From contig SKSA01000114.1 in the NCBI GenBank assembly GCA_007118195.1, forward strand, positions 1 to 12,271: 12,271 bases of DNA, in the 5' to 3' direction. Positions 1 through 6,200 of the stretch are shown in pieces. Each line of letters starts with the position of its first letter. Position 1 is the stretch's first letter. Under the pieces are notes generated by a model. That model had not been told where the DNA came from, searched no databases, and worked only from the letters and a program-made list of their open reading frames with translations. The translations under genes and the position numbers were made by a program. The stretch comes from Anaerobacillus sp. (GTDB taxonomy: Bacteria > Bacillota > Bacilli > Bacillales > Anaerobacillaceae).

Positions 1-3
1 CCC

Positions 4-384
4 TCAATAATACGGATAATAAGGATACGGGTATGGCGCTGGTGGAACGATATAAGGTAATAGGGCTAATGCAGCTAAACTAGCAAGAGGAAATTGGCGA
101 CGTCTAAATCGTCTAAACCTTCTTCTAGGTCTTCTAGGGGGCCCATAACCAAAGCCATAATATTGCCGCTCATCAGAAGCATTTGCATTTTCACTTTCAC
201 TTTCACGCTCCATTACATCCTCACCAACTAACACGGTAATCCGATCCATATCAACATGTTCAATAATCCCATCAAATGTAGTTCCATCTGCCATCGTTAA
301 AGTAACGTGATAATTCAAGTGCCTTTGGCAGTCATCATGTAGAGACTGTAAGTCGCTGTGATAATCATGTCTTCCTAAAGTCAT
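4..384 (-). CDS. Small protein with possible LSm-like N-terminal half and basic, Pro/Tyr-rich tail
   Basis: 126 residues, complete with a TGA stop, and a strong ribosome binding site (AAAGGAGATGA) upstream of the ATG. Residues 1-65 contain a stretch reading YHVTLTMADGTTFDGIIEHV and then MDRITVLVGEDV, a strand-turn-strand pattern like the short barrel strands of Sm/LSm-like proteins. Residues about 83-97 are an Arg/Phe-rich block (RRPRRRFRRFRRRQF). It is followed by a short hydrophobic stretch (LASLAALALLPYIV) and a tail of Pro and Tyr ending PYPYYPYY. A small acidic repeat (ESESEN) comes from tandem ACTTTC units. Similar proteins with a basic block and a PYY tail occur across Bacillaceae and have, to my recollection, sometimes been labelled phosphatidylinositol kinase, which nothing here supports. 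Function is unknown. The tail would suit surface, spore-coat or nucleic-acid association, but that is inference. Confidence 0.85.
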   Translation of the reverse strand: MTLGRHDYHSDLQSLHDDCQRHLNYHVTLTMADGTTFDGIIEHVDMDRITVLVGEDVMERESESENANASDERQYYGFGYGPPRRPRRRFRRFRRRQFPLASLAALALLPYIVPPAPYPYPYYPYY

Positions 385-687
385 TTTTTAAATCATCTCC
401 TTTCGAATACATGATATTCAACTATAAAAAAGTCGTTCCATTTTTTCTACATTCTCATTAAAAAATTTGATAGCTAACAATGATGGAAAAGTTTATAAGG
501 GAATTATACGTGGACTATGCCAATAACGAGGAAAAAACAAAAAGCACCGCTCATTAGCAAGTGCTTTACGTTGTGGTGGAGATTAACTAATTTTTATCAA
601 AGATAAAACTAGACAACCTCCGCAAGTATATAAAAGGTGGATCCGCCTGTAACCGACAATTCATTTTTTTCATCTCAAGAGAATCAT
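385..687. other. Intergenic gap with one terminator
   Basis: 303 bases between the first two minus-strand genes. It contains the ribosome binding site of the gene at 4-384 near 390-402 and the terminator of the gene at 688-1479 at 541-567. Between the terminator and the stop codon at 688 lies a near-palindrome (AGGTGGATCCGCCT, around 636-649) without a loop, to which I assign no function. I saw no convincing coding potential and no confident promoter. Confidence 0.5.
530..567 (-). terminator. Rho-independent terminator of the 688-1479 gene
   Basis: Read on the minus strand, AAAGCAC (561-567) pairs with GTGCTTT (541-547). An inner GCT/AGC pair extends the stem, and a U-rich run (TTTTTGTTTTTT) follows. 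It lies about 120 bases past the stop codon of the gene at 688-1479. Confidence 0.75.
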
Positions 688-1479
688 TTATTTCAACTTT
701 GCAATAAACGATATTTCATTTTTAAATTTATCTAAAAGCTCTTCAAAAGTGTTATTAATTAGAAATGGAAAAAGGGCCCCTAATGCTTCGCTGTAACTCT
801 GACCTAGTGCTTCTCGTATAATTACATACTTCTGAAATAATAATGCTTTTTCAAAATCAATACCCAATCCATATAAACCTTCAAATAATTCATCTTTAGG
901 AATTTGTTTTATCTTCTTAAAAATTCTTTCGTTTTCATCAATTAATTTTTGATTAATATAATACGTCACGTAATCTGTATAGATCATTTGACCGATATCA
1001 TTTGTTTCTTTTTTTGAATGATTAAAGCCAATAACGTGACCTTCATTTTCTTGGATGATAAACGTTTTACTTCCTTGTAAATGTGTAATAAAACTTTTCA
1101 CTTGCTTATCAAAGATTTTATTAAGTTTTATGATCTGATGAAGTTTTACCGCAAACTCTTTATGTTCTTCACCAACGACAAACAACCGATCAACAATTGG
1201 TAACAGTTTTAATACCCCTTCGGAAAGTTGACTAGATGCATCATAAATAATAATATCGTATTCTTTTTTCATCTGTTTAACTTTACGCTTTTGTTCTGTT
1301 AACGTCAGTTTGGAGAATTCATGAACGAGCTCATTTGAAGCTTCTTCTTTTCTTAGAGAACCATATGAAATAAATGCAGTCGATAAGGTTGTGTTCATTT
1401 TCAGCCAATCATAAACCGATAATGACAATTCAGTTACACCTGATTTTGCTTTCGGAGAATAAAAACCAACCAAATACAT
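688..1479 (-). CDS. Degenerate ParA/MinD-like P-loop-fold protein
   Basis: 263 residues from the ATG at 1479, chosen because AGGTGAG lies four bases upstream; an in-frame ATG further up (1512) has no such site. The N-terminus (VGFYSPKAKSGVTELSLS, residues 4-21) sits where SIMIBI ATPases (ParA, MinD, BY-kinase) carry their deviant Walker A loop. Aligned with SGKGGVGKTTL, the signature Lys is kept (K10), but the phosphate-binding Lys of the GK[ST] step is Val15. A Walker-B-like strand follows (YDIIIYDASS, 74-83) and then a hydrophobic strand (VDRLFVVG, 96-103), as in this fold. The C-terminal part is helical, with many Lys and Glu, and matches nothing I recognise. I infer a pseudo-ATPase or weak nucleotide binder, with partner unknown. 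The gene is flanked by terminators on both sides, so it is probably transcribed alone. Confidence 0.8.
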   Translation of the reverse strand: MYLVGFYSPKAKSGVTELSLSVYDWLKMNTTLSTAFISYGSLRKEEASNELVHEFSKLTLTEQKRKVKQMKKEYDIIIYDASSQLSEGVLKLLPIVDRLFVVGEEHKEFAVKLHQIIKLNKIFDKQVKSFITHLQGSKTFIIQENEGHVIGFNHSKKETNDIGQMIYTDYVTYYINQKLIDENERIFKKIKQIPKDELFEGLYGLGIDFEKALLFQKYVIIREALGQSYSEALGALFPFLINNTFEELLDKFKNEISFIAKLK

Positions 1480-1536
1480 TTTACTCACCTGCCTTTTATA
1501 TATCATATTCAAGGGGAAAAATTATGTTTAAGCAAA

Positions 1537-1598
1537 TTAAAAAACACTCTAATAAAGAGAAGTATAAGATCCTCTCTAAATTAAAGTGCTTTTTTTTC
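1537..1598 (-). terminator. Imperfect 19-bp hairpin, probable terminator of the 1607-1993 gene
   Basis: The arms at 1541-1560 and 1572-1591 pair over about 19 positions with a few mismatches (CACT, TAAT and AGAGA blocks pair). T-runs flank both outer ends: GTTTTTTAAT read on the minus strand and T7-9 read on the plus strand. It sits just beyond the stop codon at 1607, so its obvious role is to end the minus-strand gene. On the plus strand no gene reads into it. Confidence 0.6.
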
Positions 1599-1606
1599 TA
1601 TGTTTA

Positions 1607-1993
1607 TTATTTATTGGTGTTTTCTTTGACGATATCTGGCAAATGCTCAGTTTTTATTTTATCCTCTAACGTTAAAGCTTCTTCATAAGAACGATAATTT
1701 AACACAATATGATCTGGTGTATAGATCTTAAAGGACAATATCTTCTCAATTACATCCTCTTTAATCTCTAAATGAAATACTAAGTCGTTAATTTTCAATT
1801 TATAAAAATGAAATGTAATACCGAGCAGCGTCTGAGTCTTCAACCTCGTATTTTCATGGTTTTTCACCATCTCGGCGATCTCCTTCACTGTAACTCCTTT
1901 TTGGACCATTTCACCTAACATTTCAAACAATGATTGCGCAGTTTGACTAAAACTTTTAAGAATATTTTTCGGTGCTTGTGTAGAACTTTCCAT
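1607..1993 (-). CDS. Hypothetical 128-residue protein
   Basis: Complete frame starting MESSTQAP. AAGGAG lies about seven bases upstream (AAGGAGTGATAAAATG), which settles the start. The sequence suggests an amphipathic helical N-terminal half (residues about 10-50, with VTVKEIAEMV resembling a helix-turn-helix-like segment only superficially). A strand-rich middle follows (GITFHFYKLKINDLVFHLEI, about 58-77), then a short acidic C-terminus. There is no signal peptide, no membrane segment and no Cys or metal motif. I do not recognise a family. The neighbour at 688-1479 lies 127 bases downstream beyond a hairpin, so the two are same-strand neighbours rather than a clear operon. A free-standing cytoplasmic protein is the most that can be said. 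Confidence 0.75.
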   Translation of the reverse strand: MESSTQAPKNILKSFSQTAQSLFEMLGEMVQKGVTVKEIAEMVKNHENTRLKTQTLLGITFHFYKLKINDLVFHLEIKEDVIEKILSFKIYTPDHIVLNYRSYEEALTLEDKIKTEHLPDIVKENTNK

Positions 1994-2144
1994 TTTATCA
2001 CTCCTTTTCTTTCACTACTATTCCCGTAAAAAATAATTTCATGTTAGTTTGCACGCACCGATTATCAATTGTCGGGCGATTACTAAATTTTTTTATACAG
2101 AACGCTCATGACGTGCAGCGTCCACCATTTAACATGTAAAAGTC

Positions 2145-2220
2145 GGGCGATTTCCTTCTCATCGCTGTAAACTTCTATAGAATTTTAGAGGCTCGTTCAG
2201 GAAAATCGCCCTCCTTTTTT
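2145..2220 (+). terminator. Long-loop hairpin with T-run (possible RNA 3' end)
   Basis: GGGCGATTTCCT (2145-2156) pairs with AGGAAAATCGCCC (2199-2211), apart from one bulged A. The T-run at 2214-2220 follows at once on the plus strand. The loop of about 42 bases is long for a terminator but contains a small inner palindrome (CTATAG). No plus-strand coding gene lies upstream, so if it works it would end a non-coding or antisense transcript. Confidence 0.35.
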
Positions 2221-2264
2221 CATACAATACATCCATGAGCGCTCGCTCTCAACCCAAGAAAGAA

Positions 2265-2298
2265 AATAAAAAAAGCACTCCTATTATGCGAGTGCTTT
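2265..2298 (-). terminator. Rho-independent terminator of the diguanylate cyclase gene
   Basis: A perfect 9-bp stem: AAAGCACTC (2272-2280) with GAGTGCTTT (2290-2298), loop of nine bases. Read on the minus strand the stem is followed by a U-run (TTTTTTTATTTTC). It lies 55 bases past the stop codon of the GGDEF reading frame. Confidence 0.85.
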
Positions 2299-2353
2299 GA
2301 AAATTTGTACGAGCGCAGCAAAGCCTTGTCACGCTTTAATTAAAAGAATTTCA

Positions 2354-3073
2354 CTAAAATTTATTTTTTACCGTTTGAATAAAGTCCATTTGACTCACCG
2401 TATTCATGATCTTCTCGAACATTGGAAACTTCCCTACTTTACCTTCTTCAAGCTCTAGATCTGGACTGTAAAATTTATAACTATTTTTACCATTATTTTT
2501 GGCATAATACATCGCTTTATCTGCATTTTTTATTAACGTCTCAATATCATCTCCATCTTTAGGATATAAACTAATGCCTATACTAGGAGATATATTAGCT
2601 TCATTATCATTAATGATATACGGTTTTGAAGCAGAAGCTATTATACGTTCAGCAATTTGTTCTACTTCATTTGCGTTCGTTTCTTCAAAAACAATAATAA
2701 ATTCATCGCCACCGAGCCGTCCTGTTAAATCTTCTTCTCTTACTAAGTTATTTAATCGTTCAGCCACTTCTACTAAAAGGAGATCACCACATTCATGACC
2801 TAGCTTGTCATTAACCGCCTTAAAACCATCTAAATCAATAAACATAACTGCAAAAGAGTACTCATGTCGCCTTGACCTTGCTAATGTTTTCTTTAAATGC
2901 TTTTGAATTAAATTTCGATTCGGTAAATCGGTTAATTCATCGTAGTACGCCATTTGCTTCAATTTCATTTCTAAACGTTTTTGATCAGTAATATCCGTTA
3001 TGACGCCGTTAACCCGTTCTACTTTTCCTGTAATATCTTTCATTGGACTAGTATGAAGAGCAACCCATCTCAT
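2354..3073 (-). CDS. GGDEF-containing 3' portion of the frameshifted cyclase gene
   Basis: This is the 239-residue stretch from the first ATG downstream of the frameshift. It begins inside the PAS domain (RWVALHTSPMKDITGK is its C-terminal strand region). It holds a complete GGDEF domain with all expected motifs: the DxLTxLxNR entry, FIDLDGFKxVND for the metal and nucleotide, the active-site loop GGDEF at 121-125 and the I-site REED at 112-115. The tail (ISPSIGISLYP, NADKAMYYAKNNGKNSYKFY) is also standard, so the catalytic half shows no decay. The ATG at 3073 has no ribosome binding site and splits a PAS domain, so I do not think it is a real start. The open frame continues upstream to the break near 3282. 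Confidence 0.6.
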   Translation of the reverse strand: MRWVALHTSPMKDITGKVERVNGVITDITDQKRLEMKLKQMAYYDELTDLPNRNLIQKHLKKTLARSRRHEYSFAVMFIDLDGFKAVNDKLGHECGDLLLVEVAERLNNLVREEDLTGRLGGDEFIIVFEETNANEVEQIAERIIASASKPYIINDNEANISPSIGISLYPKDGDDIETLIKNADKAMYYAKNNGKNSYKFYSPDLELEEGKVGKFPMFEKIMNTVSQMDFIQTVKNKF

Positions 3074-3228
3074 GCAATCGTTAGTGTCACTAATTTGAAG
3101 ATGTAGATTTCCCTTTTCCCCATTACAAAATAAATTTTCTAGTTCCTTTTCTTTATTTTTATCTAGAGAAGCAATGAAATATTTTATTAATTTCGGTTTT
3201 TCTTCTAACTCAATTTTAGAAAAGGGAC

Positions 3229-3561
3229 TTATGTTTTCGATCCCTTGCGATATGTATAATTGATTATTTGGCAGGTGTATGAAAAAGAGACAATATTGAT
3301 ATCATCATAAATTTCTTCTATTATTTTTATTTCGTTAGTTAACTCGCGGTTTTTCTCTACTAAGTCATTAATGCTTTGTTTAAAATGAGCTTCATTTTTT
3401 CTCGAAGATTCTAGGTGCTTATAAATAAACCACACAGGAATTAAAAACAAGAAAATAATTACATTTGAAAGGAGTGCAAAACTACTATTATTTATGACCA
3501 AAAACAAACTTAATAATATAAAATAAAAAACTACTAAATTTTTGCTATAAGTAAAAAACAT
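3229..3561 (-). CDS. Membrane-anchor 5' portion of the frameshifted cyclase gene
   Basis: 110 residues from the ATG at 3561, with a ribosome binding site (AGGAAGTGG). Residues about 8-25 and 29-47 are hydrophobic helices (LVVFYFILLSLFLVI and LLSNVIIFLFLIPVWFIY). A charged linker with coiled-coil character follows (about 50-84). The last 20 or so residues (SFSYTCQIINYTYRKGSKT) are out of frame relative to the PAS domain, whose proper continuation is in the +1 frame. On its own it would be a short membrane stub without output domain. Confidence 0.55.
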   Translation of the reverse strand: MFFTYSKNLVVFYFILLSLFLVINNSSFALLSNVIIFLFLIPVWFIYKHLESSRKNEAHFKQSINDLVEKNRELTNEIKIIEEIYDDINIVSFSYTCQIINYTYRKGSKT

Positions 3562-3694
3562 ACAACCACTTCCTGTCTATGATGCTTATGTTTACTCTAG
3601 TAAAATACCCATGAATACTCTTTACCGAAACATTTAAAACCGGAAAGACCTGAGATCTTGCCACAATATTGCCTTTCTATCATTTAAACTATAT

Positions 3695-3820
3695 ATCTGA
3701 GTGAATTTCATAATTACCAAAATCGAGCCATATCAAACTATAGGTAGTTGCGAACGACTTAACGCAACTACATTTAGATACTTAATGGCGATAATATTGA
3801 ATTATGAAATTCATTAATCT
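3695..3820 (+). repeat. MITE-like palindromic element, copy 1, with ATCT flanks
   Basis: The 118-bp core (3699-3816) matches the reverse complement of 8628-8744 with six substitutions and one one-base gap, about 94% identity. It is an imperfect palindrome. Its ends carry a 14-bp perfect inverted repeat (TGAATTTCATAATT, 3703-3716, against its complement near 3800-3813), and its centre has GTAGTTGCG (3744-3752) facing CGCAACTAC (3763-3771) around a 10-base loop. ATCT stands at both borders (3695-3698 and 3817-3820), which looks like a four-base target duplication. It has no coding capacity. A non-autonomous miniature transposon fits best. A folded RNA or extragenic palindrome family is the alternative. 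Confidence 0.8.
3707..3736 (-). promoter_or_regulatory. Possible outward-facing promoter in element copy 1
   Basis: On the minus strand TTGATA (3731-3736) is followed after 18 bases by TATGAA (3707-3712), which fits the SigA pattern at five and four of six positions. It points out of the bracketed module towards the cyclase gene starting at 3561. The same two hexamers are unchanged in copy 2. Weak by score alone. Confidence 0.25.
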
Positions 3821-3821
3821 A

Positions 3822-3860
3822 CAAAAAATAAGCTTTGAAGTTATATCGTTCAAAGCTTAT
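3822..3860 (-). terminator. Rho-independent terminator of the hydroxylase-transporter operon
   Basis: A perfect 12-bp stem: ATAAGCTTTGAA (3828-3839) with TTCAAAGCTTAT (3849-3860), loop of nine bases. Read on the minus strand a U-run (TTTTTTG) follows. It lies 60 bases beyond the stop codon of the transporter gene, just inside element copy 1. Confidence 0.9.
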
Positions 3861-3919
3861 CATATTTCATTTATTTCGGAAACAAAATAATATTGGAAAG
3901 GATATAAAGAGTAAAAAGA

Positions 3920-4849
3920 TCAAAGTATCTTTAGTGCATAACGGCTAAATAATGAAGCCAGTACTTGTTGAAAAAGGATCGTAATTACAACGGGAAGTAC
4001 GACAGATGGTGGAAAATAGGTAATGGCAATGGCAGCACCAACACCTATATTTCTTATACCACTATTAAACATCAGAGTAATCTGTACCTCTTTTTTAAAC
4101 TTAAGTATTTTACCACTTAAAAGACCAATCACATAGCCTGAAAATGAAATAAACACAATAACTGCACTAATCATAAACAGTTTACTGTTAAGTTCTTTAA
4201 AATAAGGTGAGGTGACCGAGCTATTTAAAATAATAACAAGCATTAATGATATTTTCGCAAAAGGTGCTAAACGATTTTTTAATGCGTTACCAAACTTCGG
4301 GGTTAATTTATTAGCTGAAATTCCTAATAACGAAGGAATAATAACCATCCAAATAATTCCTCCCATTATCGCAAACGTATCTAATACAACCCTTTCTCCA
4401 ACTAATAAACTTAACGTGATTGGAACGATCAGCGGTGATAATAACGTACTAAAGATAATAATAGAGAGTGACAATGCACTATTTCCATCATAGATCGATA
4501 CCCACATTAAACTCACTATACCTGCTGGTAGCGTAAAAGCTAACACTATTCCTATGATGGTATATAAATCATTTGGAAAGAGAACTAAACCAATGACAAA
4601 AGCAATTAATGGTGTGATAACGTGTAAAATGAAAAGACAAAGAAAGATTGGTATTGGCTTTTTAATCGTCTTTCTCATACCAAATATACTTAAACCTAAA
4701 CTACTTGAGAAACTAAAAAAAGCAAAAAACCAAGGTACAAGGAAGGTAAATCGTACTAGTCCAGTGCCAATTACTACTCCTATTAATACGGAAAGAAGAG
4801 TTAGAATCGCTATCCACTTTTCCAAAATAGAGTTTAATTTCGTGATCAT
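3920..4849 (-). CDS. BASS-family (bile acid:Na+ symporter-like) transporter
   Basis: 309 residues with about nine to ten hydrophobic segments and no cleavable signal, so an integral membrane protein. Family signs are the crossover-type motifs LPAGIVSLMW (107-116) followed by DGNSALSLS, and FNSGIRNIGVGAA (261-273) followed by a PPSVVLPVV helix. Together these match the bile acid/sodium symporter superfamily, whose bacterial members move organic anions such as pantoate or 2-keto acids, with Na+. GAGAGGAAG precedes the ATG. It is the last gene of the minus-strand operon, 42 bases past the [2Fe-2S] subunit gene, and a strong terminator follows. The context suggests it carries the hydroxylase substrate or product; that is inference. 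The ACR3 arsenite carriers are distant relatives, but no arsenic genes are nearby. Confidence 0.85.
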   Translation of the reverse strand: MITKLNSILEKWIAILTLLSVLIGVVIGTGLVRFTFLVPWFFAFFSFSSSLGLSIFGMRKTIKKPIPIFLCLFILHVITPLIAFVIGLVLFPNDLYTIIGIVLAFTLPAGIVSLMWVSIYDGNSALSLSIIIFSTLLSPLIVPITLSLLVGERVVLDTFAIMGGIIWMVIIPSLLGISANKLTPKFGNALKNRLAPFAKISLMLVIILNSSVTSPYFKELNSKLFMISAVIVFISFSGYVIGLLSGKILKFKKEVQITLMFNSGIRNIGVGAAIAITYFPPSVVLPVVITILFQQVLASLFSRYALKIL

Positions 4850-4891
4850 TCTTCTTCCTCTCTTTCAAAGGACAGTTGCGCAATTATGTGT

Positions 4892-5365
4892 TTATGAGGA
4901 TAAGCCTTGTTGATTCTTCGTTAACACCGCCTTAATAGCTTCTTCAATTTCAGCATAACCTGTACAACGACAAATGTTCGATTCAAGCCAGTCTTTAATT
5001 TTCGCATCATCAGCATCTGGATATTTATTAATTAATGCGTTGCAATTCATAATAAAGCCAGGTGTACAATACCCACACTGAAAAGCAAACTTCTTAATAA
5101 ACTCTTTTTGAATCTGTGCATTTTGTAATCCTTCTACTGTTGTTATTTTTTTATCCGTCGATTCCACAGAAAGCGTTAGGCATGATTTTATTGGTTCCTC
5201 GTCAATGTCAATCGTACAAGCTCCGCAATCACCATTTAAACACCCTGGTTTAGCACCTGTTAACCCCAAGTTTTCCCTTAGTGTATGCAGTAATGTATCG
5301 GTATGTCTAACGTATACTTGACGGGGTTCGCCATTTACATAAAGCGTAATTTCAGATTTAAGCAT
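4892..5365 (-). CDS. pucE: Molybdenum hydroxylase [2Fe-2S] subunit (xanthine dehydrogenase small subunit)
   Basis: 157 residues from the ATG at 5365. That start is preferred over an upstream ATG because GGAAGGAG lies six bases before it. The N-terminal plant-ferredoxin-type domain binds one cluster through Cys42, 47, 50 and 62 (GCLNGDCGACT...SCL). The helical C-terminal domain binds the second through Cys97, 100, 132 and 134 (FQCGYCTPGF and NICRCTGY). All eight ligands are present and the length is normal for the family. It passes electrons from the molybdenum centre to the FAD subunit. The start overlaps the end of the FAD subunit gene by eight bases (ATGCTTAA), so the two are coupled. The pucE symbol follows the gene set around it; coxS- or ndhS-like paralogues with other substrates share the same motifs. 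Confidence 0.93.
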   Translation of the reverse strand: MLKSEITLYVNGEPRQVYVRHTDTLLHTLRENLGLTGAKPGCLNGDCGACTIDIDEEPIKSCLTLSVESTDKKITTVEGLQNAQIQKEFIKKFAFQCGYCTPGFIMNCNALINKYPDADDAKIKDWLESNICRCTGYAEIEEAIKAVLTKNQQGLSS

Positions 5366-6200
5366 GTCTTTCTCCTTCCAAAGCATCCAATACGTTATTT
5401 AATGTATATTTCAAAACAAACAGACGGTATTCCGCTGAGCCGTGAACGTCATCTAAAATAGGGGCAGGTATATCGTTAATTACTTGATCAATTCGAGATT
5501 GGCGAGATATTTGCCGATTGTTTAAGCTTTGCTCTATTTGTTGGGACCGAAAAGGAAAAGAACATAGCCCACTAAAAGCAACCCGAATTTCGTTATCATT
5601 TTTAATAGCTGCTACTGTAATTAATGGATAACCAATATCCCATTGCCTACGTCTTTTTACACTAACGTAAGGCATTTTGAAGTAGCTATTATCTGTTTTC
5701 ACTTGCACAAGAAATTCACCGTCATTTAAATTAAGTGTTTGATGAAATACTTCATGAATAAAAGAAACTTTTACTCCATTTGGGCTTGCGATAACGACTT
5801 GACTATCAGTAAGTAATAGAGGTAAAACAGCCTCGCGATAAAAGATGTTCGCACAAATGTTTCCGCCTAAAGTTATTTTATTTCGTGCTGTATGGTCGGC
5901 GATTTCGATAATGGTTTTACTTAATAACGGAAAGTAATTTGTCTCATTCAATTTAGTTAACGTATTGGCAACACCCATAATAAGTAGATTTTCTTCCAAC
6001 TTTAATACGTTACAATCAAGAATACCTTTTATATCAATAATAGCACCCGTTACAATACGATTTACTCTTCCAAGAGTAAGGATTTCGGTTCCACCACAAT
6101 AATACATCGGTTTTTTCCCTTGAGACTGTAAGGATTGATACAAATGAGTTGCTTCACTAATTGAAGTTGGCTTATGATATTCAAAATCATAGGAGATCAT
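5358..6200 (-). CDS. pucC: Molybdenum hydroxylase FAD-binding subunit
   Basis: 280 residues, the usual size for the separate FAD subunit of three-part xanthine-dehydrogenase-type enzymes. It starts with the family pattern FEYHKPTSISEA. The first flavin contact is GGTE at 36-39 and the second is TLGGNICAN at 110-118, in the positions expected for the CoxM/PucC fold. The CO-dehydrogenase flavoprotein C-terminal domain fills the rest (VKRRRQWDIGYPLITVAA, about 182-199). It accepts electrons from the iron-sulfur subunit and hands them to the final acceptor. Its start overlaps the stop of the large-subunit gene (ATGA, 6197-6200) and has only a weak ribosome binding site, so translation is likely coupled. 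The final acceptor (NAD+ or other) cannot be told from sequence. Confidence 0.92.
   Translation of the reverse strand: MISYDFEYHKPTSISEATHLYQSLQSQGKKPMYYCGGTEILTLGRVNRIVTGAIIDIKGILDCNVLKLEENLLIMGVANTLTKLNETNYFPLLSKTIIEIADHTARNKITLGGNICANIFYREAVLPLLLTDSQVVIASPNGVKVSFIHEVFHQTLNLNDGEFLVQVKTDNSYFKMPYVSVKRRRQWDIGYPLITVAAIKNDNEIRVAFSGLCSFPFRSQQIEQSLNNRQISRQSRIDQVINDIPAPILDDVHGSAEYRLFVLKYTLNNVLDALEGERHA

Larger units (their letters stand above)
1994..2353. other. 360-base gap with GGGCGATT repeats, a long hairpin and a terminator
   Basis: TCGGGCGATT occurs at about 2072-2081 and again at 2143-2152, and its complement (AAAATCGCCC) at 2202-2211. The second and third copies form a 12-bp stem (2145-2156 with 2199-2211, one bulged A) enclosing about 42 bases. 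It is followed on the plus strand by CTCCTTTTTT, the shape of an intrinsic terminator although no plus-strand gene precedes it. On the minus strand a 33-codon open stretch between stop codons covers roughly 2084-2185, with no ribosome binding site. This may be a small RNA, a decayed element or a coding remnant; I cannot decide. The terminator of the next minus gene is at 2265-2298. Confidence 0.4.
2354..3561 (-). pseudogene. Membrane-anchored PAS-GGDEF diguanylate cyclase, frameshifted
   Basis: Two adjoining frames make one protein. The first part (from ATG 3561, with GGAAG upstream) has two hydrophobic segments and a charged coiled-coil-like linker, then the start of a PAS domain. The frame breaks in the A5 tract at 3282-3286. 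Adding one base there gives a single frame of about 402 residues. The PAS domain then reads on through LPNNQLYISQGIENISPFSK to RVNGVITDITDQKRLE, and a full GGDEF domain follows (YYDELTDLPNRN, FIDLDGFKAVND, LGGDEFIIVF). In the repaired numbering GGDEF is at about 284-288, and the inhibitory RxxD (REED) sits at the normal distance before it. The intact product would make cyclic di-GMP at the membrane. As read, the gene is broken, or the base was lost in sequencing. Confidence 0.8.
3562..3919. other. 358-base gap holding a palindromic element and a terminator
   Basis: From left to right: the ribosome binding site of the gene starting at 3561; about 100 bases with no recognised signal; element copy 1 (3699-3816) with its ATCT flanks; and the hairpin terminator of the transporter gene (3822-3860). 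A further 59 bases carry no recognisable feature. I see no coding potential. Confidence 0.6.

Noticed and set aside
1374..1688. Plus-strand frame; the internal ATG at 1524 has AAGGGG upstream and a hydrophobic stretch
   Set aside because: It crosses two minus-strand genes and the hairpin between them. The hydrophobic run comes from the T-rich terminator and the complement of the 1607-1993 gene.
2084..2185. Minus-strand 33-codon open stretch as a small protein gene
   Set aside because: No start codon with a ribosome binding site, stops close on both sides, and it overlaps the hairpin arms; mentioned only as a possible remnant.
3920..4849. ACR3-type arsenite exporter
   Set aside because: No ArsR, ArsC or related genes nearby, and the motifs and operon position fit a general BASS transporter better.
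4554..4913. Plus-strand frame opposite the transporter and [2Fe-2S] genes
   Set aside because: A shadow of strongly supported minus-strand genes, with no ribosome binding site or family match.
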